From Theodoxus fluviatilis (Eukaryota > Mollusca > Gastropoda > Cycloneritida > Neritidae), in NCBI GenBank assembly GCA_034096865.1, contig JAWQFJ010026570.1:20001-52500 (forward strand): DNA of 32,500 bases, written 5' to 3'. The notes beneath the pieces are model-generated. The model was not told the DNA's origin and searched no databases. It saw only the letters and a list, made by a program, of their open reading frames with translations. Shown here in pieces: positions 18,077-31,985 of this stretch. Numbering within the stretch: the first letter of the stretch is position 1; every line of letters starts with the position of its first letter. The position numbers and the translations under genes are program-made.

Positions 18077-18937
18077 GACTCACATGCGAAGCAAAAGTGA
18101 GTCCATGTACTCACCCGAGTCGTCCGTCCGGGCGTCCGGGCGTCCGTTTAAAACTTGAACGTTGGATTTTTCTCGGAGACTATTAAGTCTATCAACACCC
18201 AATTTGGCATGATGGTGTATGATGACAAGGATTCAAAAAACATACATAGTGACTTAACCTTGCTTCAAGGTCAAGGTCGCAGGGGCCATAAATGTTGTCT
18301 AAAAAACAGTCATTTTTCACATTTTCTCAATTTTCTCAGAAGTTTTTGAGATTGGATACCTGACCTATATAAGGTATATAGGGCAAAGTAATCCCTATCT
18401 TTTGATACCAGTTTGGTTGACCTTGCTTCAAGGTCAAGGTCACAGGAGCTCTTCAAAGTTGGATTGTATACATATTTTGAAGTGACCCTGACCCTGAACT
18501 ATGGAAGATAACTGTTTCAAACTTAATAATTATTTGGGGCACATGTTATACTTTCATCATGAGACACATTTGGTCACATATCATCAAGGTCAAGGTCACT
18601 TTCACCCTTATGAAATGTGACCAAAATGGGGTATTGAACCACTAAAAGTGACCATATCTCATGGTAGAAAGTGCCAATAATCACCATTGTGCTTCCTATG
18701 ACTTGAATTAACAGCTTTGTGTTGCATGACCTTGGATGACCTTGACCTTGGGTCAAGGCCACATGTATTTTGGTAGGAAAAATGTGTAAAGGTTTTCTTA
18801 GTGTATGATGTCATTGCTAGGTGTAGTTGTTTGACCTTGACCTTGAAGGTCACCTGAAGGTCAAGGTCTTCTAAAGGTCAAGGTCATGTAAAGGTCAAGG
18901 TCAAGCATGTGAGTCGTATGGGCTTTGCCCTTCTTGT
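18077..18937 (+). repeat. TCAAGGTCA-rich repeat element, mirror of copy 3
   Basis: Mirror of 15727-16586, with several differences: for example CACCCGAGTCG against the mirrored CACCCGTTTCG near the start, and TTTCACCC against TTTGACCC near 18600. It is one of the more divergent parts of the palindrome. Confidence 0.9.
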
Positions 18938-19531
18938 CTCAATTTTCTCTGAAGTTTTTGAGATTGGATACCTCACCTATACATGGTATATAGGGCAAAG
19001 TAAGCTCTATTTTTTATACCAGTTTGGTTGACCTTGCTTCAAGGTCAAGGTCACAGGAGCTCTTCAAAGTTGGATTGTATACATATTTTAAAGTGATCTT
19101 GACCCTGAACTATGGAAGATAACTGTTTCAAACTTAATAATTATGTGGGGCACATGTTATACTTTCATCATGAGACACATTTGGTCACATATCATCAAGG
19201 TCAAGGTCACTTTGACCCTAATGAAATGTGACCAAAATGGGGTAGTGAACCACTAAAAGTGACCATATCTCATGGTAGAAAGTGCCAATAATCACCATTG
19301 TGCTTCCTATGTCTTGAATTAACAGCTTTGTGTTGCATGACCTTGGATGACCTTGACCTTGGGTCAAGGCCACATGTATTTTGGTAGGAAAAATGTGTAA
19401 AGCATTTCTTAGTGTATGATGTCATTGCTAGGTGTAGTTGTTTGACCTTGACCTTGAAGGTCACCTAAAGGTCAAGGTCATGTAAAGGTCAAGGTCAAGC
19501 ATGTGAGTCGTATGGGCTTTGCCCTTCTTGT
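18938..19531 (+). repeat. TCAAGGTCA-rich repeat element, mirror of copy 2 (truncated)
   Basis: Mirror of 15133-15726, with the same truncation point and the same abutment to the neighbouring full copy. Confidence 0.9.
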
Positions 19532-19747
19532 TTAACAATAGCATTTAGAGGTCTTGATATCAAGTATAGTTTGTTGTATTATTCCTTATAATGAAAAGCA
19601 TTAAGCACCTTGCTTATTAGAGAGAAAAAGAAAAGAAAAGATGAGTTTCTACTGAGACAAAGACAGAAATTTAGCTCAAACCAGTTACATGTTTCACCAC
19701 TTGACTTTCATTTTGATTTTATAATCAATTTCATGGGGGGAAAAAAC

Positions 19748-19809
<62 letters not shown>

Positions 19810-20227
19810 AAAATGAAACAAAAGAAAACAACCAAAGAAACACAACAGGAAGCAGTGCAAAATGGTTTCCCACAATGTGCAAAATCACAGCTTGTTAAAT
19901 ATTCTGAAGAAGCTCATGTAATGCTGTCAGGCTAACTGTGTCAGTATACTCTCACCCAGCTTTTGCTACTCCTTGGCTTACTATTGGCCTGTGTGTTGGC
20001 TTCAACCCACCATGACACAGCAAAAATGTTTAATCATGCTGTCAGCTTTTCACACAATTTTGCCTTGTTTACGAGTTAGTGAACATTCTCAATGCTTTGT
20101 CATGTAATGGTTTGTACATTTCTTGTGTTGTTGCTATGATAAATAGAGTTCAAAATAAAAAATAAATTTCATGGAATGCAATTGGTAAACTATTACTGCA
20201 AACTAATTTCAGGAAGTGTAAAGATTA
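19532..20227. other. Mirror of the spacer with (AC)n microsatellite
   Basis: Mirror of 14437-15132. The (AC)n run at 19751-19808 is the only notable content; no exon is supported. Confidence 0.5.
19751..19808. repeat. (AC)n microsatellite, mirror of 14856-14913
   Basis: A 58-base AC run of the same length as its mirror. Confidence 0.95.
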
Positions 20228-21089
20228 ACAAGAAGAGCAAAGCCCATACGACTCACATGCTTGACCTTGACCTTTATATGACCTTGACCTTCAGGGACCT
20301 TCAAGGTCAAGGTCAAACAACTAAACCTACCAATGACATCATACACAAAGAAATGCTTTACACATTTTTCCTACCAAAATACATGTGACCTTGACCCAAG
20401 GTCAAGGTCATCCAAGGTCATGCAACACAAAGCTGTTAATTCAAGACATAGGAAGCACAATGGTGCTTATTGGCACTTTCTACCATGAGATATAGTCACT
20501 TTTAGTGGTTCACTACCCCATTTTGGTCACATTTCATAAGGGTCAAAGTGACCTTGACCTTGATGATATGTGAACAAATGTGTCTCATGATGAAAGTATA
20601 ACATGTGCCCCACATAATTATTAAGTTTGAAACAGTTATCTTCCATAGTTCAGGGTCAAGGTCACTTCAAAATATGTATACAATCCAACTTTGAAGAGCT
20701 CCTGTGACCTTGACCTTGAAGCAAGGTCAACCAAACTGGTATCAAAAGATAGGGCTTGCTTTGACCTATATACCACTTGTAGCTAAGGTCGCCATTCTCA
20801 ATAACGTGGGAGAAAATTGGGAAAATGTGAAAAATGACTGTTTTTGAGACCACATTTATGGCTCCTGTGACCTTGACCTTGAAGCAAGGTCAAGTCACTA
20901 TGTATGTTTTTTGAGGCCTTGTCATCATACACCATCATGCCACATTTGGTGTTGATAGACTTAATAGTCTCCGAGAAAATCCAACGTTTAAGTTTTTTAC
21001 GCCCGGACGGACGCCCGGACGCCCGGACGGACGGACGGACGGACGACACGGCTCAGTACATAGACTCACTTTTGCTTCGCATGTGAGTC
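20228..21089 (-). repeat. TCAAGGTCA-rich repeat element, mirror of copy 1
   Basis: Mirror of 13580-14436. Its CCGT/CCGGGCGT tract (about 21000-21050) is 8 bases longer than the left copy (one extra CCGT in each of two places) and a T run is one shorter, giving the net 7-base shift in the mirror axis. Confidence 0.9.
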
Positions 21090-21442
21090 AAAAAGCATAG
21101 GTTTCCAAAATACGTTTGTTATTGGTCACCCCAAATATTTAAATGCATCTCATTTATCGCATCTTGTTTAGACATTACACCCATGTCTCAAATGTTCGAT
21201 GATTTGTATCATATGTAGACAGTATGTTTGTGTTTGTGTGTGTGTGTTGTGTATGTGTGTGCTTTATCGGTGGATGGGTGGGTGATGGGGTGATGTGAAG
21301 AAGTATACCGAATTGATTAAATCCATCATATACATACACAATGTACAAAATGCTTGGAAGTGTTACGGTTTATCCCTGCCTTTACCTTCCTTTCTTTTTG
21401 CTGTCATGTCAGTCTTTCTTTGTATGCTTCTGTGCATTTCAG

Positions 21443-21468
21443 CTCGAAGTCTGTATGATCCAGCTTGA
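21443..21468 (+). CDS. Mirror copy of the candidate terminal exon
   Basis: Same acceptor and same short frame (split Thr codon, RSLYDPA, TGA at 21466-21468) as at 13201-13226. Joined in phase to the exon at 17847-17928 by inference only. Confidence 0.38.
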
Positions 21469-23430
21469 AATGGGAACTCAAATTCTATTTACACCCTGAA
21501 AGAAAACCAAAGTTCCCCAAATAATGAAAAAGAAACATCCAAGATGGCACATGGAAATGAATAACCTAGCGGGTTATATTTTACGTTCATAAAATATCTC
21601 CATGATGGTCATTCATTGTAACTTTCTTTGCCTTTTGCACGAGTGTTTGCCTTGAATCCTGAAATGGATAAATCTAGTGTTTAGCATGATGTATCTTCAA
21701 ATGCGAAGCCAGTTGAGCATTTAATTTGCAGACTGAAAATGTAGCTGAAAGTTTTTCCTGTTTAAATGAAATGGAATGATCATGTTGTCAGTCTATCGTT
21801 GTGCTAGTGAACCTTTATTTGTGTACAGTTTTCACATCTTCAGATGAAAGTCAATTTGTTTGCTTTTAATCTTTATTTGAAAACTCACTGAACAAACAGA
21901 TGAGCCATTTTCTCAGAACAGTTTTCAAGTGATAGTTTTTCATACTCATTGTTGGTTGGTTGAAAGGTTCATTCTTTTCCTGCGTAAGAATGAAATCATG
22001 TGCCTTAAAATAGGAATAACATCTCTTTAAAATTTCAAGTTTGGTTGTTAATTTATTGGTAACTTTGCTCAAAGAGTAGATCAGTGTTTATAATTTATTT
22101 GAATATTTAAGTAGATAACATTCTTTGTTTTGATTGCATTTTTCTTAAAACTTTATGTTAAATAAATGTTTTATATGTTTATTCCATTTTTATTGAAAAC
22201 ATAATGAAAGGGACACATAGTCTAAAAAGTATAGATGGAAAACTGTAAATACATTTTTACCATGGTGTGGGAGGTAGTTCAGGTTACAGCCAATACATGT
22301 AACTTGAAATGATGTTCTCATCTATATCTTCCCAGGACTCTTCAACATTACAGCGTATGAGCTCCAAAAATAGTTGAAAGTACCTTGTAAATTTAGCTAG
22401 GGTGCTGATTTCGCTCAATCATCAGGATCAACTCAGTCGTTACTCTCTACAACTTGTTTTGTATATGAAATTAATTCTATTTTGGATTTTTATTGTTAAA
22501 AAAGTATCAGTGTATAGTTATGAAAGATAATTCATTCTGTATTTGACAAAGATTAGTAGCCAGGATGGACAGCACCGAGGGCATGAAAGTTAACATGCTT
22601 TGCTTCTGTTTTCAGGTGAAGGTATATGTTTTCTTATCAACTGTGGTTTTAGTGAGAATAAAATGAAATTAACTTGCACTGCACTAACTACTGTGTGGCT
22701 TTGAGCTTCACATTTAAATGATATTCAACAGCATTGTTTTGCACAAAACTGACTATTTCACAACAGGAAAACCAAGTGTGCATCAGTTAACCTCTTCTTG
22801 AGAAATTCACGACTATTACAACTGGGCATTACTGAAAGAGTACAAGTGCTTACCAAAAAAAGGATTCGTCTGCCAGAATAACTAGTAGCTACTGTCAATG
22901 TTTATTAACTCCATACTAAATCATAGTAATGGCATCTATACAGTGCTAACTGGTATTTAGATCTCCTGTCACTTTGTTTCAAGTTGTAAAAAGATATACT
23001 TATCATTGTTTTCATACTTTTTCTGATAAGCTTTAGAAATGTAATGTTATCTATTGCCAATAAACAAATTTCTTCTTCACAAGATTTGTGTTTTGGTGCT
23101 TATACCAATTTGTCCAATGACAACAGAATAACTAAGCATTTTCTCAAATAGAAATTAGTAAGCCTTTATTTACAGAGTGGAGTTTGAAGTGCCCACTTAG
23201 TCTTAAACTGTTTATTGATGAATGAAAAATATTTTGCAAAGCGCAGCTTCTCTCCAAGATGCATATCAAGTACTTCTCATTCACTATCTATCTTTGTCCA
23301 TGTGAACAAGAAACACAGGAGGTAAAGCTCATTCAGTCAATCATAACAAACATGCACTTGGCATCAAAGGACTCCTGTGTGCAAGCATATCTTGCATAGT
23401 TTTCAATATAGGCAGTTGAATATTCTTTGG
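21469..23430. other. Mirror of the probable 3' UTR/flank
   Basis: Mirror of 11239-13200. AATAAA hexamers on the plus strand lie at 22161-22166 and 23059-23064. No recognised coding exon. Confidence 0.35.
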
Positions 23431-23549
23431 CTCTCTCTCTCTCTCACACACACACATACACACACTTACTTGCACACACATACACACACACACTTACTTG
23501 CACACACGCACACGCACACACTTACTTGCACACACACACACACTTACTT

Positions 23550-23600
<51 letters not shown>

Positions 23601-23720
23601 CATACACACAAACACTTGCACACACGCATACATGCACACACACACACATACATGCACATACACAAACACACCTGCACACACACACACTACATGTGCTCTC
23701 TCTCTCTCTCTCTCTCTCTC
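23431..23720. repeat. Composite (TC)n - (AC)n - (TC)n microsatellite, mirror copy
   Basis: Mirror of 10949-11238, of identical length, with the same internal interruptions (ACTTACTTGCAC units). Confidence 0.95.
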
Positions 23721-23847
23721 AAAAGAAGAAAGGGTAAATATTGTGACATTTTTAAAACTTCTTATCCATAGTTTGTCAGCAAAGAAGATTCCCAGTCTCA
23801 CAATAAGGTAACTTTGATGGAAATCAGCTTGATTGAACTCATTCCTG

Positions 23848-23921
23848 ATGCATAGCATCGCATGAACCTATGCACTGAGCATAGTCGTTGACGACGCATA
23901 GGTTCATATGATGTTATGCAT
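23848..23921. repeat. 26-bp stem hairpin, mirror copy
   Basis: Mirror of 10748-10821; same stem and loop. Confidence 0.85.
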
Positions 23922-24658
23922 TTGAATAATTTTCCTTATTGTTCGGGAGGAAAATCGATTTCAGAGAACTACACTGAATTTCATAATTTTAGTACTTTTT
24001 AAAATAATTTTTTTCAAAATATGTATATTTTCCTGCAACTCCAGGGATGAAATGCATTAAAAATACTGAGACTTGAATGAGTTAACCACTGGTGACAAGT
24101 GTCTGGAGTTTACATTTTGCAGGTCTGTTTCAACCCTCTGTTTCAATGCTCTTGGCCATTGATCTCAGTAAATCAATGGCATTCAAGGAATAATAATTTG
24201 TTTGCTAAGAAAAGATCTGCATTCCAGTTTTCCAGTTGCTATTGAATTTGGGAAAATTTGTGGTGAGAGAGCATCATTATGACCTTACAAAGGTGTCTCT
24301 AGATGGTAGACATTGCCTAATGAAATAGACACACAAATATTTGCAAATTCCACTGTGGTGGGCTATTTAATCCCACTGGCAGGTGATCACACATGATGTA
24401 ATTTAACCTAAGTTTGCCTGTACCAGGCAGAACAGTGCAGAGTCCTGTGGTGGATGATTAGACAGTACATGTTACGAGGCCTCTCATCACACCTTTCCTG
24501 GTTGACAGTTTTATCTGCTTAGCATTCTGAATTTTCACTGTTGAAACTCTTAAGGAATCACCAAGCTCATGCATGCTATTCCACCCTTCAGACAGACCAA
24601 CTTTTTATTTTCTATAATTTGATTTGCACGTATCATGAGTGAAATGGGGTATTTACAG

Positions 24659-24794
24659 ATGCCATCTGTAGCAGCTCATATGTATACTGCCTTGTATGTT
24701 ATTCATGTAAATTTAACCAGACATGGCACTACTGTTACCGTCTCTGTTATCATGAACCAGTGTGACATGAAGATTGTCCATATAACATGTAAAG
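24659..24794 (+). CDS. Mirror of the weak exon candidate at 9875-10010
   Basis: Same 136-base open stretch between TTTACAG and AAAG|GTGAGC. Same weakness: no pyrimidine tract before the acceptor and no recognised family. Confidence 0.22.
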
Positions 24795-25734
24795 GTGAGC
24801 CAAAATATATCAACTTGTGAATATATACAAAAAGGATATGTTAGGAAATAGAAATTTCACAGCCCTCATATCACCTGAAAGTTTGCATTCATCAGATCAG
24901 CCTGCCAGCAGAAATACTAATGAATTCCTAATTCCACAGACTTTTGAAAGTTTTCTGTCACTGTTTGATGGGTGGGTGGATATTGAGGGGTGGGATAGGT
25001 AGGAGATGGGGCCAAGTTGACTGAGGCGCCTGTTCCATCTTGGCTCAGAAGTAGCTTTATTTAGGTGTCAATGTTGAAATCACATTGGATTTTTTCTTTT
25101 AGTTTTTTCATTCTTTGGGTTTTGTTTGTTTCTAACTTCAAGTCCCATAAGACTGTCCATCAGTTGTTCCCCCAGGCGATAATTCAATTCGTCTCTCCAA
25201 GGGAGACTTACTTAATTATCACCATGCTAACATATGTTAATTTGTTCATATACTTATGTTTTATAGCAGAAAATGCTTCGATTGCTATGCTATTGAAGTA
25301 ATTTATTTTGTCATTAATATATTAGGATACAGAACAACTGTAGTTCTTTTTGTTGATGTGCAAACATATTTTCTTTTCTTCATAATATTGTCACGCTGAA
25401 AAAACTCCACCATCTTCTCTGAGAATGTTGGGATAACACAGATGAAAATGAATAATTCATGTGTGCTTGTTTCAATGCTTGTAGTTCATGAAATTGGTTA
25501 ATTTGTTGCTTTTCATACTATCATTCTCTTGTTTTAATGAATATCTTCAGCTACATCATGGACCACTCATTTTAATGTCTATTGAATAAGGTGTTCAGAC
25601 AACTCTAATGTGTGAATTTGAAAGGATAAGTGTTTAAAAGTTCAACTTTTGAAGTCATTTTGGATTCAACTCATTGGGGAAGGGGAGGGAATGGAGAAAA
25701 GCTGAAATGGGTAGAGTTTAAATCTGGATCACAG

Positions 25735-28028
25735 CAGATGGTGACACCTCACAAATGAGTGATAGGTGAGAGACACCTCACAAATGACTGACATGTGACA
25801 GGTGAGAGACACCTCACAAATGACTGACACGTGACAGGTGAGAGACACCTCACAAATGACTGACATGTGAAAGGTGAGAGACACCTCACAAATGACTGAC
25901 ATGTGACAGGTGAGAGACACCTCACAAGTGACTGACATGTGACAGGTGAGAGACACCTCACAAATGACTGACATGTGACAGGTGAGAGACACCTCACAAA
26001 TGACTGACATGTGACAGGTGAGAGACACCTCACAAATGACTGACATGTGACAGGTGAGAGACACCTCACAAATGACTGACATGTGACAGGCGAGAGACAC
26101 CTCACAAATGACTGACATGTGACAGGCGAGAGACACCTCACAAATGACTGACATGTGACAGGTGAGAGACACCTCACAAATGACTGACATGTGACAGGTG
26201 AGAGACACCTCACAAATGACTGACATGTGACAGGTGAGAGACACCTCACAAATGACTGACATGTGACAGGTGAGAGACACCTCACAAATGACTGACATGT
26301 GACAGGTGAGAGACACCTCACAAATGACTGACATGTGACAGGTGAGAGACACCTCACAAATGACTGACATGTGACAGGTGAGAGACACCTCACAAATGAC
26401 TGACATGTGACAGGTGAGAGACACCTCACAAATGACTGACATGTGACAGGTGAGAGACACCTCACAAATGACTGACATGTGACAGGTGAGAGACACCTCA
26501 CAAATGACTGACATGTGACAGGTGAGAGACACCTCACAAATGACTGACATGTGACAGGTGAGAGACACCTCACAAATGACTGACATGTGACAGGTGAGAG
26601 ACACCTCACAAATGACTGACATGTGACAGGTGAGAGACACCTCACAAATGACTGACATGTGACAGGTGAGAGACACCTCACAAATGACTGACATGTGACA
26701 GGTGAGAGACACCTCACAAATGACTGACATGTGACAGGTGAGAGACACCTCACAAATGACTGACATGTGACAGGTGAGAGACACCTCACAAATGACTGAC
26801 ATGTGACAGGTGAGAGACACCTCACAAATGACTGACATGTGACAGGTGAGAGACACCTCACAAATGACTGACATGTGACAGGTGAGAGACACCTCACAAA
26901 TGACTGACATGTGACAGGTGAGAGACACCTCACAAATGACTGACATGTGACAGGTGAGAGACACCTCACAAATGACTGACATGTGACAGGTGAGAGACAC
27001 CTCACAAATGACTGACATGTGACAGGTGAGAGACACCTCACAAATGACTGACATGTGACAGGTGAGAGACACCTCACAAATGACTGACATGTGACAGGTG
27101 AGAGACACCTCACAAATGACTGACATGTGACAGGTGAGAGACACCTCACAAATGACTGACATGTGACAGGTGAGAGACACCTCACAAATGACTGATATGT
27201 GACAGACACCTCACAAATGACTGACATGTGGCAGGTGAGAGACACCTCACAAATGACTGACATGTGACAGGTGAGAGACACCTCACAAATGACTGACATG
27301 TGACAGGTGAGAGACACCTCACAAATGACTGACATGTGACAGGTGAGAGACACCTCACAAATGACTGACATGTGACAGGTGAGAGACACCTCACAAATGA
27401 CTGACATGTGACAGGTGAGAGACACCTCACAAATGACTGACATGTGACAGACACCTCACAAATGACTGACATGTGACAGGTGAGAGACACCTCACAAATG
27501 ACTGACATGTGACAGGTGAGAGACACCTCACAAATGACTGACATGTGACAGGTGAGAGACACCTCACAAATGACTGACATGTGACAGGTGAGAGACACCT
27601 CACAAATGACTGACATGTGACAGGTGAGAGACACCTCACAAATGACTGACATGTGACAGGTGAGAGACACCTCACAAATGACTGACATGTGACAGGTGAG
27701 AGACACCTCACGAATGACTGACATGTGACAGGTGAGAGACACCTCACAAATGACTGACATGTGACAGGTGAGAGACACCTCACAAATGACTGACATGTGA
27801 CAGGTGAGAGACACCTCACAAATGACTGTCATGTGACAGGCGAGAGACACCTCACAAATGACTGACATGTGACAGGTGAGAGACACCTCACAAATGACTG
27901 ACATGTGACAGGTGAGAGACACCTCACAAATGACTGACATGTGACAGGTGAGAGACACCTCACAAATGACTGACATGTGACAGGTGAGAGACACCTCACA
28001 AATGACTGACATGTGACAGGTGAGAGAC
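25735..28028. repeat. 36-bp minisatellite, mirror copy
   Basis: Mirror of 6641-8934, with the same total length, the same two 7-base deletions (about 27208 and 27452) and the same scattered variant units in the same order. Confidence 0.98.
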
Positions 28029-28678
28029 TAAAGGCAGTTCTTAAGTGGGAGATCTCTCCCCTCACCAACCACATTCAGAGGGAAAGACAGACCAGGTTTA
28101 TGGTGTATGTAGTGTTCCAATGACATGCTCTGGGAAGACTGTAAACCTTTTCTCTAGCCAAGCGCACAAACCACCTTTTCCTACTCTGCTTGCATGCAAA
28201 AATCTCATGTTGAGGATTACAGAGGCACTGAGGAGGAAACTGTTACTACATAACCGTATCAATTTCTCAAAGCACAATGCAAAATACATAAATAGTTCAT
28301 ATAAATTGCTATATATGTGTATTATTCAGATGGAGGTGTGAGTCCAAGTTGAATCCAGTCAAAAGTCAGGCCGCAGAGATAAACAACACTAGGCAGCTTC
28401 TCACGGAGCCGAGTGGTTCAGGTAGACAATTCTCAGTAGTAACATGTGTGTCAATACAGTCAAATCCTAGATTCATTCAAACTACCTGACTTAGAGCAAA
28501 ATCAGAGTGGATCTTTTTGTACTTGCCAGACAAGTTTGTCTTGTTAAGAACAGGTTTAGGGCATCAGTGAAGCACATGTGGACTCAAACTGTTTGTTTGC
28601 ATGTTTCAGCTGTGGCAGCTGTTGATTAGAGACTTCTGACGCTGACCATCTACATGACATTTCTCCAGTGGTGAAAGT

Positions 28679-28794
28679 GGGTCTCCACTTTTGGATACTT
28701 TATGATGACATTTGTAAATGTAAACATTTGTATATACTTCTACATACATGTATAAGTGTCTCTCTCTGAAACTGGGCTCCAAAGTGTGTGACAT
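28679..28794. repeat. Diverged dispersed repeat, mirror of copy B
   Basis: Mirror of 5875-5990. Confidence 0.38.
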
Positions 28795-28867
28795 GGGAGT
28801 AAAAAATTCAGCCTACTCAAAACAATGTGACAAACTTTGTTTTTCCGTTAAAGACACATGATTATAG

Positions 28868-29017
28868 TTTCTTCTGAACAACAACAAAATCCTGAAAGCA
28901 CATTGGTAGCAGACACATATCAATGGTCAACCATGCCAATATTTTGCTGCCTAATGTGCACACAGAGAGCCACCAGAAACAAGTTGAAAATAACTCACAA
29001 GTCCACTGTTTTTCAAG
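28868..29017 (+). CDS. Mirror of the weak exon candidate at 5652-5801
   Basis: Same 150-base open stretch between ATTATAG and CAAG|GTAATG; unrecognised, and no in-frame partner exon found. Confidence 0.18.
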
Positions 29018-29283
29018 GTAATGTTTTTGTAGCCTATTAAAAAATATCAATAATCTTTCATATTGAGACAGGATCCAGGAGTGATACTTATGCAGCTGAT
29101 GCTGTTTGAAAACTTGCAAAAATGTATTTCATGTTGTTTAGTAAAGGGTTCATAGGCGGTTTTCTTGTGGACAGCAATATAAAGACGAATAATTCATGTT
29201 TGGACATTTCAGAAAACATCTTGTCACTGAATCTGCTCTACAGCAGCAGACCCTCTGTCTTGTCATGAAACATGACACAAAAT

Positions 29284-29385
29284 ATCCTACACACTTCAGC
29301 CCAATTTCTGAGAATGACCCTTGTATTTGTGTATACATGTGTACACTCTTTTGGAAACTTTATGATATTTGTAAATATATGCAGG
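29284..29385. repeat. Diverged dispersed repeat, mirror of copy A
   Basis: Mirror of 5284-5385. Confidence 0.38.
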
Positions 29386-30358
29386 TTTATATATATACTG
29401 AAAGCTTTATGAGCAGCCAAGTATTGGACAGTTTGTCTGTTTTTCTTTTCCTTTGTACACAATGTTAATTGTTCTGTATTTACACTTACATATATTTGAG
29501 CAAAAAGCAATAAACTTGCAGTTATTTTACTGTTTATGCATGGTAGATGTTGTTTGTTTTATAAGACTGACTTGTTTAGAGGGACAGCAATCATGTCCAA
29601 CAGCCATATCTTGTCAATAATGCTAGATATTAACCATGGCTTGACTATAGGGAATGTCACAAAAGCTCTGTAACTACAAAGCTTGAGGTAATTAGGGATG
29701 TATGCAGCAATAGAAACCCTGAGTTTAATCCATGTGTGTCTGGCAGTTTGTCTATGTAGGATATTTCATGCATTGCTCAACTATCCAAACATTAAAGTAT
29801 AAAATCTTGTGGGCATTTTTCACTCTGCATGAGCAAAAGAATGTCACAGGCATTGGTTTTTGTCACAATTCCTTGATTATGTCAACTAGAAGAAAAATGT
29901 CAGTAAACGTGCATTTCATGCTTGATGTTATTGCAACATGTGTTTTAGTAATCCCCTAAACATAAATGACAATACTCATTATAATATGGAATCCTAATAA
30001 CATATACATGTTTGTAGTAAGATGTATCCCCATTGCTGTGCTTCTAAGCAGCAGCATAGGTTGGTCATGCACCAAGTTATTCGTATGACCCAAAAACACA
30101 AAGGTGGTGTTTCAACAACTGCATCATGTGCATGGACAATCATGATTGAAGACAGAGTTATGATTTAATGCCTGTTTATTTGTTTATCATGTTTGCAAAA
30201 ACTTCCTGATTCTCCACAAACTATTATGCCATCCATCATAATTCATTAACTCTACACATTCATTACATCAATGAGACAAAAATGGTAACTGTATGCATAA
30301 CAATGCAAAAGAACTTTTTAAAGAAAGTCTTTAGAAATCGGGTAATGCATTGCGGGAA

Positions 30359-30828
30359 GCATCTGATAGGCTGATAGAAATACACCCCTTCTATTATGCA
30401 TCTGACAGGCTGATAGAAATACACCCCTTCTATTATGCTGAATCAGGGCCTCAGACAGGCTGATAGAAATACACCCCTTCTATTATGCATGACAGGCTGA
30501 TAGAAATACACCCCTTCTATTATGCTGAATCAGGGCCTCAGACAGGCTGATAGAAATACACCCCTTCTATTATGCTGAATCAGGGCCTCAGACAGGCTGA
30601 TAAAAATACACCCCTTCTATTATGCTGAATCAGGGCCTCAGACAGGCTGATAGAAATACACCCCTTCTATTATGCATCTGACAGGCTGATAGAAATACAC
30701 CCCTTCTATTATGCTGAATCAGGGCCTCAGACAGGCTGATAGAAATACACCCCTTCTATTATGCTGAATCAGGGCCTCAGACAGGTTGATAGAAATACAC
30801 CCCTTCTATTATGCTGAATCAGGGCCTC
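30359..30828. repeat. Compound 50-bp tandem array, mirror copy
   Basis: Mirror of 3841-4310, with the same order of full and short units. Confidence 0.95.
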
Positions 30829-31112
30829 ATCGTCCATGATTGGAAGAGCCCGATATTTTCGTTTATAAAAGTAAAAGTAGACTAACTTAATGATTTCGTC
30901 CTATGTATAAGATCTTGTACTTTTCTTCTGAATGTGTGTTTAGTGTATCAAGCTATATTTCTTGCATTCGATGGACTCTTTTTGCTAAGACTGTTAGAAA
31001 CCAGGCAGTCATCCAGAACATGCATTGGAAAGTACTCAGTCTGAAAGCTTGTATCCAGGAATGTAACATGGTTTAAGCCAGTCCACACACCCCTCATTAG
31101 CTGCACACACAT

Positions 31113-31113
<1 letters not shown>

Positions 31114-31144
<31 letters not shown>
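31114..31144. repeat. (AC)n microsatellite, mirror of 3525-3555
   Basis: AC run of the same length as its mirror. Confidence 0.95.
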
Positions 31145-31145
<1 letters not shown>

Positions 31146-31921
31146 AACTGCAGGTTTTTGGAGTCAAATGCTGTTAGCCAGGGGCACCTCCAACTCTCAA
31201 AGAGGCCACCTGGGAGCATCAGGACAGGATAAGATCAATAAGACCTGACTGTTCACTCAAACCATCCTGGTAGACATTGCCCAAACCACGAGAAGCAGTA
31301 AAATAGTCACTGAATTCCTTATTCACCCCACAAGAAACATTTCTGCAAATGTCTACCAACCAAACAGAAACATCACAACCTAGCCTTAATTCAGTACTTC
31401 TTCCGGCATAGGAATCTTCTTATGAGTAGTCAAATCTTTCCAGAAGCTTATCTTCCATATACATGTAATTTTCTTCAACCTCACTTCTCCACAAACATTC
31501 AATCAATAGGGAAATGGGTGAAGAACAAGCAACCCACAATCAGAAAGAGAGTGCAAAATCAATCTAAACACTGACCAATCAGTAGGGAAGAGAATGCTCA
31601 AGTGCAAGTTCACAATAAGCCTGAAATCCATAGTAGAGTGGATGATAGATTATCAATGATTGATCAATAATACCAAATGCCCACATCTGTACATTGATTG
31701 GTTTGACCTCAATCTGAGCACATGTGGTGCACTCACAGAATGCATGATCAATTGGTTTTCCAGCAAACATTTGTCCAAATAGTTATTCTATGTAACTGCA
31801 TCAGTCACAGGAAATATTTAAAGTTGCAATACAATGTGCAGTAACTTGTTTCAGGGTGCCTGTAAATGCTTACCACAGAGGATGTGCTTCTGTTTAACAT
31901 GTAGCACAGCCCTGCTCAAGC

Positions 31922-31985
31922 ATAACAGCATGTACAATTCCTCAGCCAATCACATAACAGCATGTACAATTCCTCAGCCAATCAC
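31922..31985. repeat. 32-bp direct duplication, mirror copy
   Basis: Mirror of 2684-2747. Confidence 0.95.

Noticed and set aside
22337..22380. Possible short terminal exon after CTTCCCAG on the plus strand (mirror on the left minus strand)
   Set aside because: A frame of only about 13 codons with no in-phase partner better than the exon at 21443; more likely 3' UTR.
22565..22625. Possible start exon beginning ATGGACAGCACCGAGGGC
   Set aside because: It ends at TTTTCAG|GTGAAG, which can be read as acceptor or donor; no following exon fits, and the stretch lies in the probable 3' UTR of the neighbouring gene.
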